Shown here: piece after piece, positions 1 through 5,977 of the stretch
Position numbering within the stretch: the first letter of the stretch is position 1
How the letters are laid out: the number at the start of each line of letters is the position of its first letter
Assembly: GCA_018970845.1 (NCBI GenBank)
Contig: JAGWVO010000231.1
Location: 1 to 6,063 of the forward strand
DNA: 6,063 nt
Source of the DNA: Planctomycetota bacterium
GTDB taxonomy: Bacteria > Planctomycetota > Planctomycetia > Gemmatales > Gemmataceae
Direction: 5' to 3'
The notes under the pieces: generated by a model
The model's database searches: none
What the model was told of the DNA's origin: nothing
Seen by the model: the letters and a program-made list of their open reading frames with translations, nothing else
Made by a program: the position numbers and the translations under genes

Positions 1-1
1 G

Positions 2-220
2 AATACTTCGAATGCGATCATGCTGGGTGTCATGGCGGCGCAGATTGGCGCTGCCAGGCAGTTGCTGGCCCGCGTGAAAGCAATGGTTCCCGATGCTGCA
101 ATTTTTTTGACAGGAGGAGACTCGCGTTTTTTGAAAGAAGAAATCGAAGGGGAATTCATCCGGGTTGAAACTCTTGTGCTCGAGGGAATCGCCAGGGCTG
201 GTGAAATAAAGCATGGATGA
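2..220 (+). CDS. coaX: Type III pantothenate kinase, C-terminal part (5' end outside window)
   Basis: This is the last 72 residues of a protein that enters from the left edge; the frame is open from base 2. CoaX phosphorylates pantothenate with ATP in the cytoplasm, the first step of coenzyme A synthesis. The visible part starts with an N-T-S-N-A-I-M-L-G-V stretch, matching the 'NT..ai..G' helix region of the family. It then has the phosphate-binding strand signature I-F-L-T-G-G-D-S (bases about 107-130), followed by the usual short ending in which an L-V-L-E-G-I segment replaces the family's 'pdLvL.Gl'. The catalytic Asp and pantothenate-binding residues lie upstream and cannot be checked. 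The stop codon overlaps the start of the next gene by 8 bp (ATGGATGA), implying translational coupling. Identity rests on the C-terminal signatures only; another ASKHA-fold kinase is possible but less likely. Confidence 0.8.
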   Translation, partial: NTSNAIMLGVMAAQIGAARQLLARVKAMVPDAAIFLTGGDSRFLKEEIEGEFIRVETLVLEGIARAGEIKHG

Positions 221-1370
221 TTGGGCAGCTCTTCTGACACCCGATCTTCCTGGGGCTATTTCCGTTTGGTCCTTGCGCGGTCCCGGTTCATGGTCCCGGT
301 TAAGGCAATCGCTCCTTTTCCATCAGTCGGGCATGATGCCTGGCGTGGAGATGCCCGGGACATCCCGACTCGCGCGATGGCAACTGGAAGGAGGTGGGCA
401 GGGCGATGAGGTCTTGATCATCCCGAGGGCAAGATCGCCTTACCCATGGTTGGAGATCCATGGTCATAGCGGTCCCGCGCTCCTTAAGTGCCATGAGTTG
501 ACCCTGATAAGTCTTGGTTTCAAGCTGACGAATCCCTCAAGCTTCGCGGCATGGACAAGCACGGACCGTCTTGAGGCCGAAATTGCGCATTGCCTCGAGT
601 TGACCACGACAAGCCGTGGCGTCCAGGGGATCCTTTACCATGGACAACTCCTTCGGTCGGTACTGCAGCAACTCTTGATCGAATCGAAAAACAGAAATCC
701 AAATCAAATCTTGCCAAGGTTGCGTCTCCTGGCCGAAGGCTTCAGGCACGCACGCGGATGGACGACGGGTTGGAAAATCATCATCTGCGGAAAGCCAAAC
801 GCTGGTAAGAGTTCGCTATTGAATGCTCTGCTTGGAACCTCACGAGCCTTGGTTTCTAAGCATCCAGGGACAACGCGCGACGTCGTCAAGGCGTATGCCG
901 TCGTCGAAGGATGGCGAATTGAATTTGCAGATACGGCAGGATGGCATGAAACATCTGATGCGCTGGAAATGGAAGGCATCGCTTTCGGCAAAAAATCCGT
1001 TTGGGATGCGGATCTCGTCCTGTGGGTTTCGGAGGACGGAGAACCTACACCCGAAATACTTCAAACCAGCCTGGTTATCCCAGTTTGGTCCAAATCCGAT
1101 TTGTTGGGGCGAGATTCCGTTGGATCCGAGATTTTCTCAATGGTTTCCGCGGTGACCGGCCAAGGAATGGAGGAATTGAAGCGACGAATCGTGGACACTC
1201 TCGGATGCGAGGGTAATCTTTCATCTGTTCCGATGGCGTTCAGTTTGGAAATCAAAAAAAGTCTTGATGAAGCAGCAGCATTGATTCAGCACGATAATTG
1301 GGACGCGGCAGAATATGAACTGGGCAGGTGGCTCAGGCCGGCGCCCCCACCAAAGGAGAAGTCCGAATGA
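213..1370 (+). CDS. MnmE/TrmE-like GTPase, shortened, lacking the C-terminal Cys motif
   Basis: This 385-residue protein resembles MnmE, the GTPase that with MnmG modifies the wobble uridine of certain tRNAs; typical MnmE has about 450-460 residues. The G domain is clear: G1 GKPNAGKSS (193-201) with the Asn that helps bind potassium in MnmE, G2 GTTRD (219-223), G3 DTAG (240-243), G4 SKSD (293-296, normally NKxD) and G5 SAVTG (312-316). Glu252 sits 12 residues after the G3 Asp, as does the catalytic Glu of E. coli MnmE. The N-terminal part (about 1-145) keeps a recognisable folate-binding-domain layout, including an EIHGHSGPA segment (81-89), but is divergent. The C-terminal helical region stops near residue 373 and is followed by a Pro/Lys/Glu-rich tail; the family's final FCIGK-type motif is absent. 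The start is supported by the early 'TP..GAISVWSLRGP' match to MnmE N termini and by the coaX overlap. The G domain assignment is firm; a tRNA-modifying role is doubtful. Confidence 0.85.
   Translation: MDDWAALLTPDLPGAISVWSLRGPGSWSRLRQSLLFHQSGMMPGVEMPGTSRLARWQLEGGGQGDEVLIIPRARSPYPWLEIHGHSGPALLKCHELTLISLGFKLTNPSSFAAWTSTDRLEAEIAHCLELTTTSRGVQGILYHGQLLRSVLQQLLIESKNRNPNQILPRLRLLAEGFRHARGWTTGWKIIICGKPNAGKSSLLNALLGTSRALVSKHPGTTRDVVKAYAVVEGWRIEFADTAGWHETSDALEMEGIAFGKKSVWDADLVLWVSEDGEPTPEILQTSLVIPVWSKSDLLGRDSVGSEIFSMVSAVTGQGMEELKRRIVDTLGCEGNLSSVPMAFSLEIKKSLDEAAALIQHDNWDAAEYELGRWLRPAPPPKEKSE
1352..1358 (+). promoter_or_regulatory. Ribosome binding site of the FAH-family gene
   Basis: AAAGGAG lies 8 nt before the ATG at 1367. 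This decides the start of the FAH-family gene: the upstream in-frame ATG at 1328 has no such signal and lies well inside the preceding gene. The ATG at 1367 also gives the common ATGA stop/start overlap. Confidence 0.75.
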
Positions 1371-2239
1371 CCGGTAACAAGGTTCTCTTGGGAAAGGCAA
1401 CCCATCCAGATGGATCCGTCCAGGTTGTTGTCGCCAAGGGAGGAAAAGCCAGGTTTGTTCATGCCCCGGCCTCGAAATCTCCGCCTCTCACAACGATTCT
1501 CCACTCAAGCCGGCCGGAAGACCTGGCTTCAGAACTTTTCGACAAGTCGAAAGAAGAAACATCTCCACTGGAATTGAATTGGCAAGCGCCGATCGATCAT
1601 CAGGAAGTGTGGGCCGCGGGAGTCACCTATCTAAGAAGCAGTGAGGCAAGACAAAGAGAATCGCAAGGCGCCGCTGTGTTTTATGACAAGGTTTACGCGG
1701 CAGCTCGGCCTGAACTGTTCATGAAGGCTTCTTCCCGCAGCGTGAAGGGCCCCGGTCAGGATGTTCGGTTCAGATCTGACAGCCGCTGGTCTGTACCAGA
1801 ACCTGAATTCGCTTTAGTCATCAACCCATTCGGTGAAATAGTTGGAATCACGATTGGCAATGACATGAGCGCACGGGACATTGAAGGTGAAAATCCTCTT
1901 TATCTTCCCCAGGCCAAAGTCTACCGCGGAGCTTGCTCCATTGGTCCATACATCATTCTCAATCCCAATTTTTCAAACCCTGCCGAATGGCAACTGGAAA
2001 TCACGATCGATCGACAAGGAAATCCCGTGTTTTCAGGATCAACGGCAATGGACAGGATGAAGCGCACACCAGAAGACTTGGTGTCCTGGTTGACTCGTGA
2101 ACAGGATTACCCGGACGGCGTCATTCTGTTGACAGGGACGGGAATCGTACCGCCAGACGACTTCACTTTGGCACGAGGGGATCTCATCAGCATTCGACTC
2201 GGTGATTTGGCCACGCTCGCAAATCCGGTGACCTGCTGA
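1367..2239 (+). CDS. FAH-family enzyme, 2-keto-3-deoxy-sugar-acid (arabinonate) dehydratase-like
   Basis: This 290-residue protein belongs to the fumarylacetoacetate hydrolase (FAH) superfamily of metal-dependent enzymes acting on 2-keto acids. The N-terminal part is variable. The core begins at EVWAAGVTYLRSSEARQRE (80-98), followed by a YDKVYAAARPELF segment (106-118), the metal-ligand motif PEPE (144-147; Glu145 and Glu147) and GNDMSARD (164-171; Asp166 as third ligand). Next comes IEGENPLYLPQAKVY (172-186), with Lys184 a likely active-site residue. A late TGTGIVPP segment (256-263) and the 'GD.I.I..' strand are also typical. The AGVTYLRS and IEGENPLYLPQAK wording fits the 2-keto-3-deoxy-D-arabinonate dehydratase (KdaD) branch known from archaeal pentose oxidation, which yields 2-oxoglutarate semialdehyde. 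The superfamily is firm; the exact substrate is inference, and hydrolase or isomerase activity on another keto acid is possible. The gene is coupled to the preceding one by a 4-bp overlap. No signal peptide is seen, so it is probably cytoplasmic. Confidence 0.88.
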   Translation: MTGNKVLLGKATHPDGSVQVVVAKGGKARFVHAPASKSPPLTTILHSSRPEDLASELFDKSKEETSPLELNWQAPIDHQEVWAAGVTYLRSSEARQRESQGAAVFYDKVYAAARPELFMKASSRSVKGPGQDVRFRSDSRWSVPEPEFALVINPFGEIVGITIGNDMSARDIEGENPLYLPQAKVYRGACSIGPYIILNPNFSNPAEWQLEITIDRQGNPVFSGSTAMDRMKRTPEDLVSWLTREQDYPDGVILLTGTGIVPPDDFTLARGDLISIRLGDLATLANPVTC

Positions 2240-2241
2240 CC

Positions 2242-2246
2242 AGGAG
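2242..2246 (+). promoter_or_regulatory. Ribosome binding site of the epimerase-like gene
   Basis: AGGAG stands 9 nt before the ATG at 2256, inside the 16-bp gap after the FAH-family stop codon. It supports the chosen start and co-transcription with the upstream genes, because the gap is too short for a separate promoter. Confidence 0.7.
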
Positions 2247-2255
2247 AAATACCAA

Positions 2256-3050
2256 ATGGCACGCATTTACTTCACCAAATCACTTCCAGAACTCGACACA
2301 GCAGGCTGGATCGATTTCTGCAAGAAAAGCGGTATCGATGGGGTCGATCTTGCCGTCAGGCCAAAATATCCCGTCAATCCCGATAATTGCCTCAAAATTC
2401 TTCCGGAGTGGTCAAAGGCATTCAAGGATGCCGGGCTTGTCATCGGATTGGTCACGGCTCCCACGGACCTGATAAGCCCTCAAGACCCCCGCGCCAGGGC
2501 AATCTTTGAAGGATGCGCCAAAGCTGGTATTGGCCATGTGAAGATAGGCTACTTTCCGTATAAGGGCGACCTTCAAAAAGATCTTCAAGAGGCGAGGAAA
2601 TCTTTTGCAGGGTTTTCGGACTTATCAAAAAAGACCGGTGTCAAGGCATGCTACCACACGCACTCAGGTCCTATGATTGGCTGCCATGGAATTGGCCTGA
2701 GGCAGCTTCTTGAAGGATTCGACCCGCATCTGGTGGGAGCCTTTTTGGATACAGGCCATTTGGCGATCGGCGGCGGACCTTTTACCATTGAATCTGATGC
2801 CGTCTCAAATTGGTTTTCAATTCTAGCTATTAAGGACATGTCTTGGTCTCAAACTGAATCCGGTTGGAAATCTTCTGTTGTTCCTGCCGGGAAAGGGTTC
2901 GTTCGCTGGAAGGAGGTGGCGTCGGCAATCAAGTCACGAGGTTTCCGTGGCAATGTTTGCCTTCATGGTGAGTACTCGGCCGAAAACCCTGAAAGCAGGA
3001 TCGCCTTGGCTAAGGCGGAGCACCAGTTTCTCAATTCGATGGGAATTTGA
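2256..3050 (+). CDS. Sugar phosphate isomerase/epimerase-like TIM-barrel protein
   Basis: This 264-residue protein has the size and motif order of the xylose-isomerase-like / AP endonuclease 2 TIM-barrel family, which includes sugar and inositol epimerases, isomerases and dehydratases using a divalent metal. Visible signatures are an early strand-helix unit with GIDGVDL (26-32), a central GHVKIGYF strand (93-100), ACYHTHSG (131-138), LDTGH (164-168) with Asp165 and His168 as likely metal or substrate ligands, AIKDM (191-195), GKGFVRW (212-218) matching the family's 'G.G..dw' turn, and CLHGEY (235-240) with Glu239 as the likely last metal ligand. There is no N-terminal signal peptide, so it is probably cytoplasmic. 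It ends the + strand cluster, 16 bp after the FAH-family gene. The pairing suggests a shared pathway for a sugar or sugar-acid intermediate, but family members vary too widely to name a substrate. Confidence 0.82.
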   Translation: MARIYFTKSLPELDTAGWIDFCKKSGIDGVDLAVRPKYPVNPDNCLKILPEWSKAFKDAGLVIGLVTAPTDLISPQDPRARAIFEGCAKAGIGHVKIGYFPYKGDLQKDLQEARKSFAGFSDLSKKTGVKACYHTHSGPMIGCHGIGLRQLLEGFDPHLVGAFLDTGHLAIGGGPFTIESDAVSNWFSILAIKDMSWSQTESGWKSSVVPAGKGFVRWKEVASAIKSRGFRGNVCLHGEYSAENPESRIALAKAEHQFLNSMGI

Positions 3051-3055
3051 CAAAA

Positions 3056-4342
3056 TCAGATGACAGTGCCGTCCGGAATTGTTATTCCGCGGGGCAATAC
3101 AACAATGCCGTCGCGTATGACGAAATGCTCGCCCTCGCCTTCCTGGACATGGGTTTCATTGGTTATCCTGACGCCGCGCCCTATACGGCAGTCCTTGTCG
3201 ATGATGGCGTTTGAAATAACAGTGCCGTCTCCAATTCCGATGTCTGGCGACCCACCCGTCCTGTTTGCGGCAAGTTCCGCGGCCGTTTCATATCGGTCGG
3301 CACCAAGAAGAATGGAATCGGAAACCCTGACACCTCTCCCGACAATGCTTCGTAATCCGATAAGGCTTCGGTCGATTACTGTTCCCGGTTGAATGATGCA
3401 ACCGTCTCCCACAACGGATTGGCTCAATTCACATCCCGCCAAACGGGAGGCGGGAAGGAACCTCATTCTCGTGTAGATGACACCATCGGGACTGTTGAGA
3501 TCAAAAGGAGGATTGTCGAGGGTCAGGGCGATGTTGGCTTCATGGTATGCCTTGATCGTCCCCAAATCTTCCCAATAGCCATCGAATAAATGAGCGACAA
3601 CTTTGTGGGAGTGAATGCTCCTTGGAAAGATTTCCTTGCCAAAGTCGGTGGCAATTGGCCGCGCGTTCAGTTGCTCTAGCAACGCCCTCCGGTTGAAAAG
3701 ATAGATTCCCATGCTGGCCAAGTAAGGCCTGTCCGGCGCATTGATCCCATGGCGGGCCATCCATTCGGGCGAGGTATGGTATGGCGAGATCTCGCTTTCC
3801 GTCTTGGGTTTTTCGGCGAATTGAATGACACGAGCCGAGTCATCCAAACGCACAATGCCAAAACCGGGTACCTGCTCCCTGGGCACTGGTATGACGGCGA
3901 TCGTGATATCGGCACCCGTTTGCCTGTGGGTTCGTATGAGTTGCCTGAAATCCATCCTGTATAGCTGGTCACCAGAGAGGATGAGCACCTCCCTGCAGGG
4001 ATCCTCAACGACATAGCGAATCTGCTGGCGGACAGCATCTGCCGTTCCCTGATACCAGTCGGCCTTTTCGTTGGTTTGCTGCGCCGCCAACACCTCAACA
4101 AATCCCTTGCTAAACGGATCGAATTTATATGTATTTGCTATGTGGCGGTGAAGGCTGACGCTGAGGAATTGGGTTAGGACATAGATCCGGTTGAGACCAC
4201 TATTGAGGCAGTTGCTTATCGGAATATCTATTAAACGGTACTTGCCAGCCACCGGAACGGCGGGCTTGCTGCGCATTTGGGTCAGGGGGTAGAGACGCGT
4301 TCCGCGTCCTCCACCCAGAATCAGGCTTAGCACCTCACCCAT
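3056..4342 (-). CDS. glgC: Glucose-1-phosphate adenylyltransferase (ADP-glucose pyrophosphorylase)
   Basis: GlgC joins ATP and glucose-1-phosphate to form ADP-glucose and pyrophosphate, the regulated first step of bacterial glycogen synthesis, in the cytoplasm. At 428 residues it has normal length. The N-terminal nucleotidyltransferase domain shows GGGRGTRLYPLT (10-21), SKPAVP (25-30), the RLIDIPISNCLNSG stretch (36-49), the catalytic Asp125 in SGDQLYRMD (123-131), the sugar-phosphate Lys178 in FAEKP (175-179), DFGKEIFP (233-240) and YWEDLGT (256-262). From about residue 300 a left-handed beta-helix of hexapeptide-like repeats forms the regulatory domain, ending IVVLPRG (413-419) and IPDGTVI. 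The wording (SGDQLYRMD, YWEDLGTIKAYHEAN) is closer to cyanobacterial and plant enzymes than to E. coli GlgC. The start has AGGA 7 nt upstream (complement of 4350-4353). It lies 72 bp downstream of hemG and converges with the epimerase-like gene. Confidence 0.95.
   Translation of the reverse strand: MGEVLSLILGGGRGTRLYPLTQMRSKPAVPVAGKYRLIDIPISNCLNSGLNRIYVLTQFLSVSLHRHIANTYKFDPFSKGFVEVLAAQQTNEKADWYQGTADAVRQQIRYVVEDPCREVLILSGDQLYRMDFRQLIRTHRQTGADITIAVIPVPREQVPGFGIVRLDDSARVIQFAEKPKTESEISPYHTSPEWMARHGINAPDRPYLASMGIYLFNRRALLEQLNARPIATDFGKEIFPRSIHSHKVVAHLFDGYWEDLGTIKAYHEANIALTLDNPPFDLNSPDGVIYTRMRFLPASRLAGCELSQSVVGDGCIIQPGTVIDRSLIGLRSIVGRGVRVSDSILLGADRYETAAELAANRTGGSPDIGIGDGTVISNAIIDKDCRIGRGVRITNETHVQEGEGEHFVIRDGIVVLPRGITIPDGTVI
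3067..3096. other. Possible hairpin at the convergent gene ends (weak terminator candidate)
   Basis: CGGAAT (3074-3079) and ATTCCG (3084-3089) can form a perfect 6-bp stem around a 4-base loop. TGCC (3067-3070) and GGCA (3093-3096) can extend it by 4 bp across a 3x3 internal loop. It lies inside the 3' end of glgC, 16 nt past the + strand stop at 3050. On the + strand no T-tract follows. On the - strand a short TTTT appears about 9 nt beyond the stem. It may be chance, since the bases also encode protein, but it is the only terminator-like structure I see where the two transcripts must end. Confidence 0.2.
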
Positions 4343-4414
4343 GAGATCATCCTATTTTGCGGCCATAGGTCATTCCTGAATATCAGTTTACGACCTTCAC
4401 GAAATGGATCAAAT
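4343..4414 (-). promoter_or_regulatory. hemG-glgC spacer with candidate glgC promoter
   Basis: The 72-bp spacer holds AGGA (complement of 4350-4353) as glgC ribosome binding site. Read on the - strand it also has TTGATC (complement of 4407-4412), then 16 nt, then TAAACT (complement of 4385-4390). Each hexamer matches the sigma-70 consensus at 4 of 6 bases, and the implied start would give a leader of about 35 nt. The match is weak; glgC could equally be read through from hemG. No clear terminator is seen after hemG. Confidence 0.25.
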
Positions 4415-5818
4415 TCAATGATGGGGTGAACAAGCAATCTTTTGGGCCAACAACTGGGCCTGCTCAACGCAATCGTTGATGGCAACGCCTTGATAGCCGC
4501 TCCCACCCAAAAAAAGTCCCGGCCACCTTGCCGTGATTGTTGAGATTCTTCGCACCCTTTCGGCATGGCCAACCACATACTGTGGGATCGCCCGCGGCCA
4601 ATGAATCACGCTGTTAAAGACCGGCTCTGCCTTGATCCCCAACACTAGCCGTAGTTCACTCATGACAGACTGAATCAAGAAACTTTCACCAACTCCCGAT
4701 TCAAATTGCCCTCCGCCGCGGACCAAGGCCCGCCATATGGATTTTCCCTGAGGCGCCCGCAAACCGGGAAATATCTCGCTGCACCACTGGACACCCAAGA
4801 CAGGTCGCCCATCACGATAGGGCGCCAAATATCCAAACCCGTCCAAGCCTTCAGGCAACCTTTGTGTTTCGAATCCCAAAACCACCACGCTGATTGAATT
4901 GCTTGGTATCTGGGTAATTTCAGCGGACAGCTCATCGTCGAGCCTGTTAACAATGGCAGCTTGTTTATCAGGCGGATTCGCCATGACTACATTTTCAGCC
5001 TGAATGATTCTTCCATTGTCAAGAACAACATCCCACTTGGGAACACGATGGCCGTGAAACCTGATTTCTGCCACTGCTGCATTCAGCCTTAATCGATCAA
5101 CGCATTCTCTGGACATAGCTGCCATCAATTCATTCAACCCGCCGCTCAGGGACCACATTTGGGGTGGCCCCGGTGGCTGTTCACCCCTAAGCCGAGCCGC
5201 AGTTATTCTTTCTTTTCGCCGAGCGACAATTCCGCCAGTGAGGCTGCCGTACCGCGACTCCCATTCATGCCATTTGGGAAAGCAGCTTCGCAGGCTGAGC
5301 TTCTCTGCATCACCACCCCAAATTCCGGTCACAAATGCGTTAAGTAAAGTATCGGTCAATTCTGGCCCGAGCCTTCGTCTTCCAAATTCAGAAATTGATT
5401 CGTCATAACTTGGAATGGCAGGGCTGCGAAACCGTTCCGTTGCAATTCGCCATCTCGCGTTCCAGCTCAACAGCCTGGTTGTCAAGGCTCCCCATAGGTT
5501 GGATGGCAGCTTGTGTAATTTTCCCCGCAGGTACACGAATCGATTCCGAGACGCCGTTCCGCTGGCCCGGACAAGGCTGCTTGCAAGACCAAGCTCGCGG
5601 CAGAGATTCAGAGTGGCGGGATTACTGTCAAGAAATCCATTGGCTGCTGTCTCAAAGCGGAAACCGGCCGAGGAAATAGTGTTGAGCTTTCCACCTGCCC
5701 GTTCCTGACAATCAAGAATAAGCAATGAATCCCTTGGAATCTGCTTGAGGAGTTGCCTGCCGCAAGCCAAACCCCAAATACCGGCGCCCACAACAACGGT
5801 TTGTACGGTTTCAACCAT
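4415..5818 (-). CDS. hemG: Protoporphyrinogen oxidase, HemY type (FAD-dependent)
   Basis: This 467-residue flavoprotein matches the oxygen-dependent protoporphyrinogen/coproporphyrinogen oxidase family (often called HemY or HemG), which oxidises the porphyrinogen ring by six electrons late in heme synthesis; members are usually attached peripherally to the membrane. The N terminus has the FAD dinucleotide fold VVVGAGIWGLACG (8-20) and the following R-A-G-G-K segment (40-44). An FETAANGFLDSNP stretch (55-67) matches the family's 'E.Gp..f' substrate/flavin region. In the middle are AFVTGIWGGD (161-170), YGSLTGGI (190-197) and WSLSGGLNEL (222-231). Near the C terminus are WPRAIPQYVVGH (407-418) and the second FAD-binding motif GLFLGGSGYQGVAINDC (434-450). 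There is no strong transmembrane helix or cleavable signal. The start is the only ATG just before the FAD motif; its Shine-Dalgarno is weak (GGTGGTGAAG, about 7 nt before). Whether the substrate is proto- or coproporphyrinogen cannot be told by eye. Confidence 0.92.
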   Translation of the reverse strand: MVETVQTVVVGAGIWGLACGRQLLKQIPRDSLLILDCQERAGGKLNTISSAGFRFETAANGFLDSNPATLNLCRELGLASSLVRASGTASRNRFVYLRGKLHKLPSNLWGALTTRLLSWNARWRIATERFRSPAIPSYDESISEFGRRRLGPELTDTLLNAFVTGIWGGDAEKLSLRSCFPKWHEWESRYGSLTGGIVARRKERITAARLRGEQPPGPPQMWSLSGGLNELMAAMSRECVDRLRLNAAVAEIRFHGHRVPKWDVVLDNGRIIQAENVVMANPPDKQAAIVNRLDDELSAEITQIPSNSISVVVLGFETQRLPEGLDGFGYLAPYRDGRPVLGVQWCSEIFPGLRAPQGKSIWRALVRGGGQFESGVGESFLIQSVMSELRLVLGIKAEPVFNSVIHWPRAIPQYVVGHAERVRRISTITARWPGLFLGGSGYQGVAINDCVEQAQLLAQKIACSPHH

Positions 5819-5977
5819 GAATGGACTTCACCACCAATTGCTCCGCCTTGGAAACACTTCGATGCTGGACCGTAACGACTTCACAAAATATTCGATGACT
5901 CTTCTCAATGGTTCCAATGCTCCTCAAAGAACCAAGGCGAAGGACAAGCTTGACGCAGGGACCATACAGGAATTCTC
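5819..5977. promoter_or_regulatory. Upstream region of hemG, probably divergent
   Basis: This 159-bp stretch should contain the hemG promoter unless hemG is read from further right. The best - strand match is TTGGAA (complement of 5912-5917), a 19-nt gap and AATATT (complement of 5887-5892), which is poor. On the + strand TTGACG (5950-5955) looks like a -35 box, but the -10 position would fall on the next start codon. A small dyad, TGGTTC (5909-5914) with GAACCA (5929-5934), could be an operator or chance. A 39-codon + strand frame from the ATG at 5862 to the stop at 5981 is noted as a possible small ORF, without protein similarity I recognise. Confidence 0.3.

Noticed and set aside
704..991. 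95-residue - strand frame antisense to the GTPase G domain
   Set aside because: It covers the strongly conserved G1-G3 region in antisense and has no similarity I recognise; its length is expected by chance opposite a real gene.
1328..1366. Upstream ATG at 1328 as start of the FAH-family gene
   Set aside because: It lies inside the GTPase gene, has no ribosome binding site and would add 13 residues with no family match. The ATG at 1367 has AAAGGAG at 8 nt and the ATGA overlap.
1300..1400. Frameshift causing the missing MnmE C terminus
   Set aside because: The other forward frames downstream show no FCIGK-like ending or MnmE helix; the FAH-family gene begins immediately with its own ribosome binding site.
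4327..4578. 83-residue - strand frame spanning the hemG end, the spacer and the glgC start
   Set aside because: It overlaps the coding ends of both genes out of frame, has no recognisable domain and is best explained as a shadow frame.
5745..5861. A + strand gene beginning inside hemG (ATG at 5745 or 5817)
   Set aside because: The part before 5817 is antisense to the well-supported hemG N terminus, and neither ATG has a Shine-Dalgarno sequence. The shared CATG at 5816-5819 merely places start codons on both strands by palindromy.
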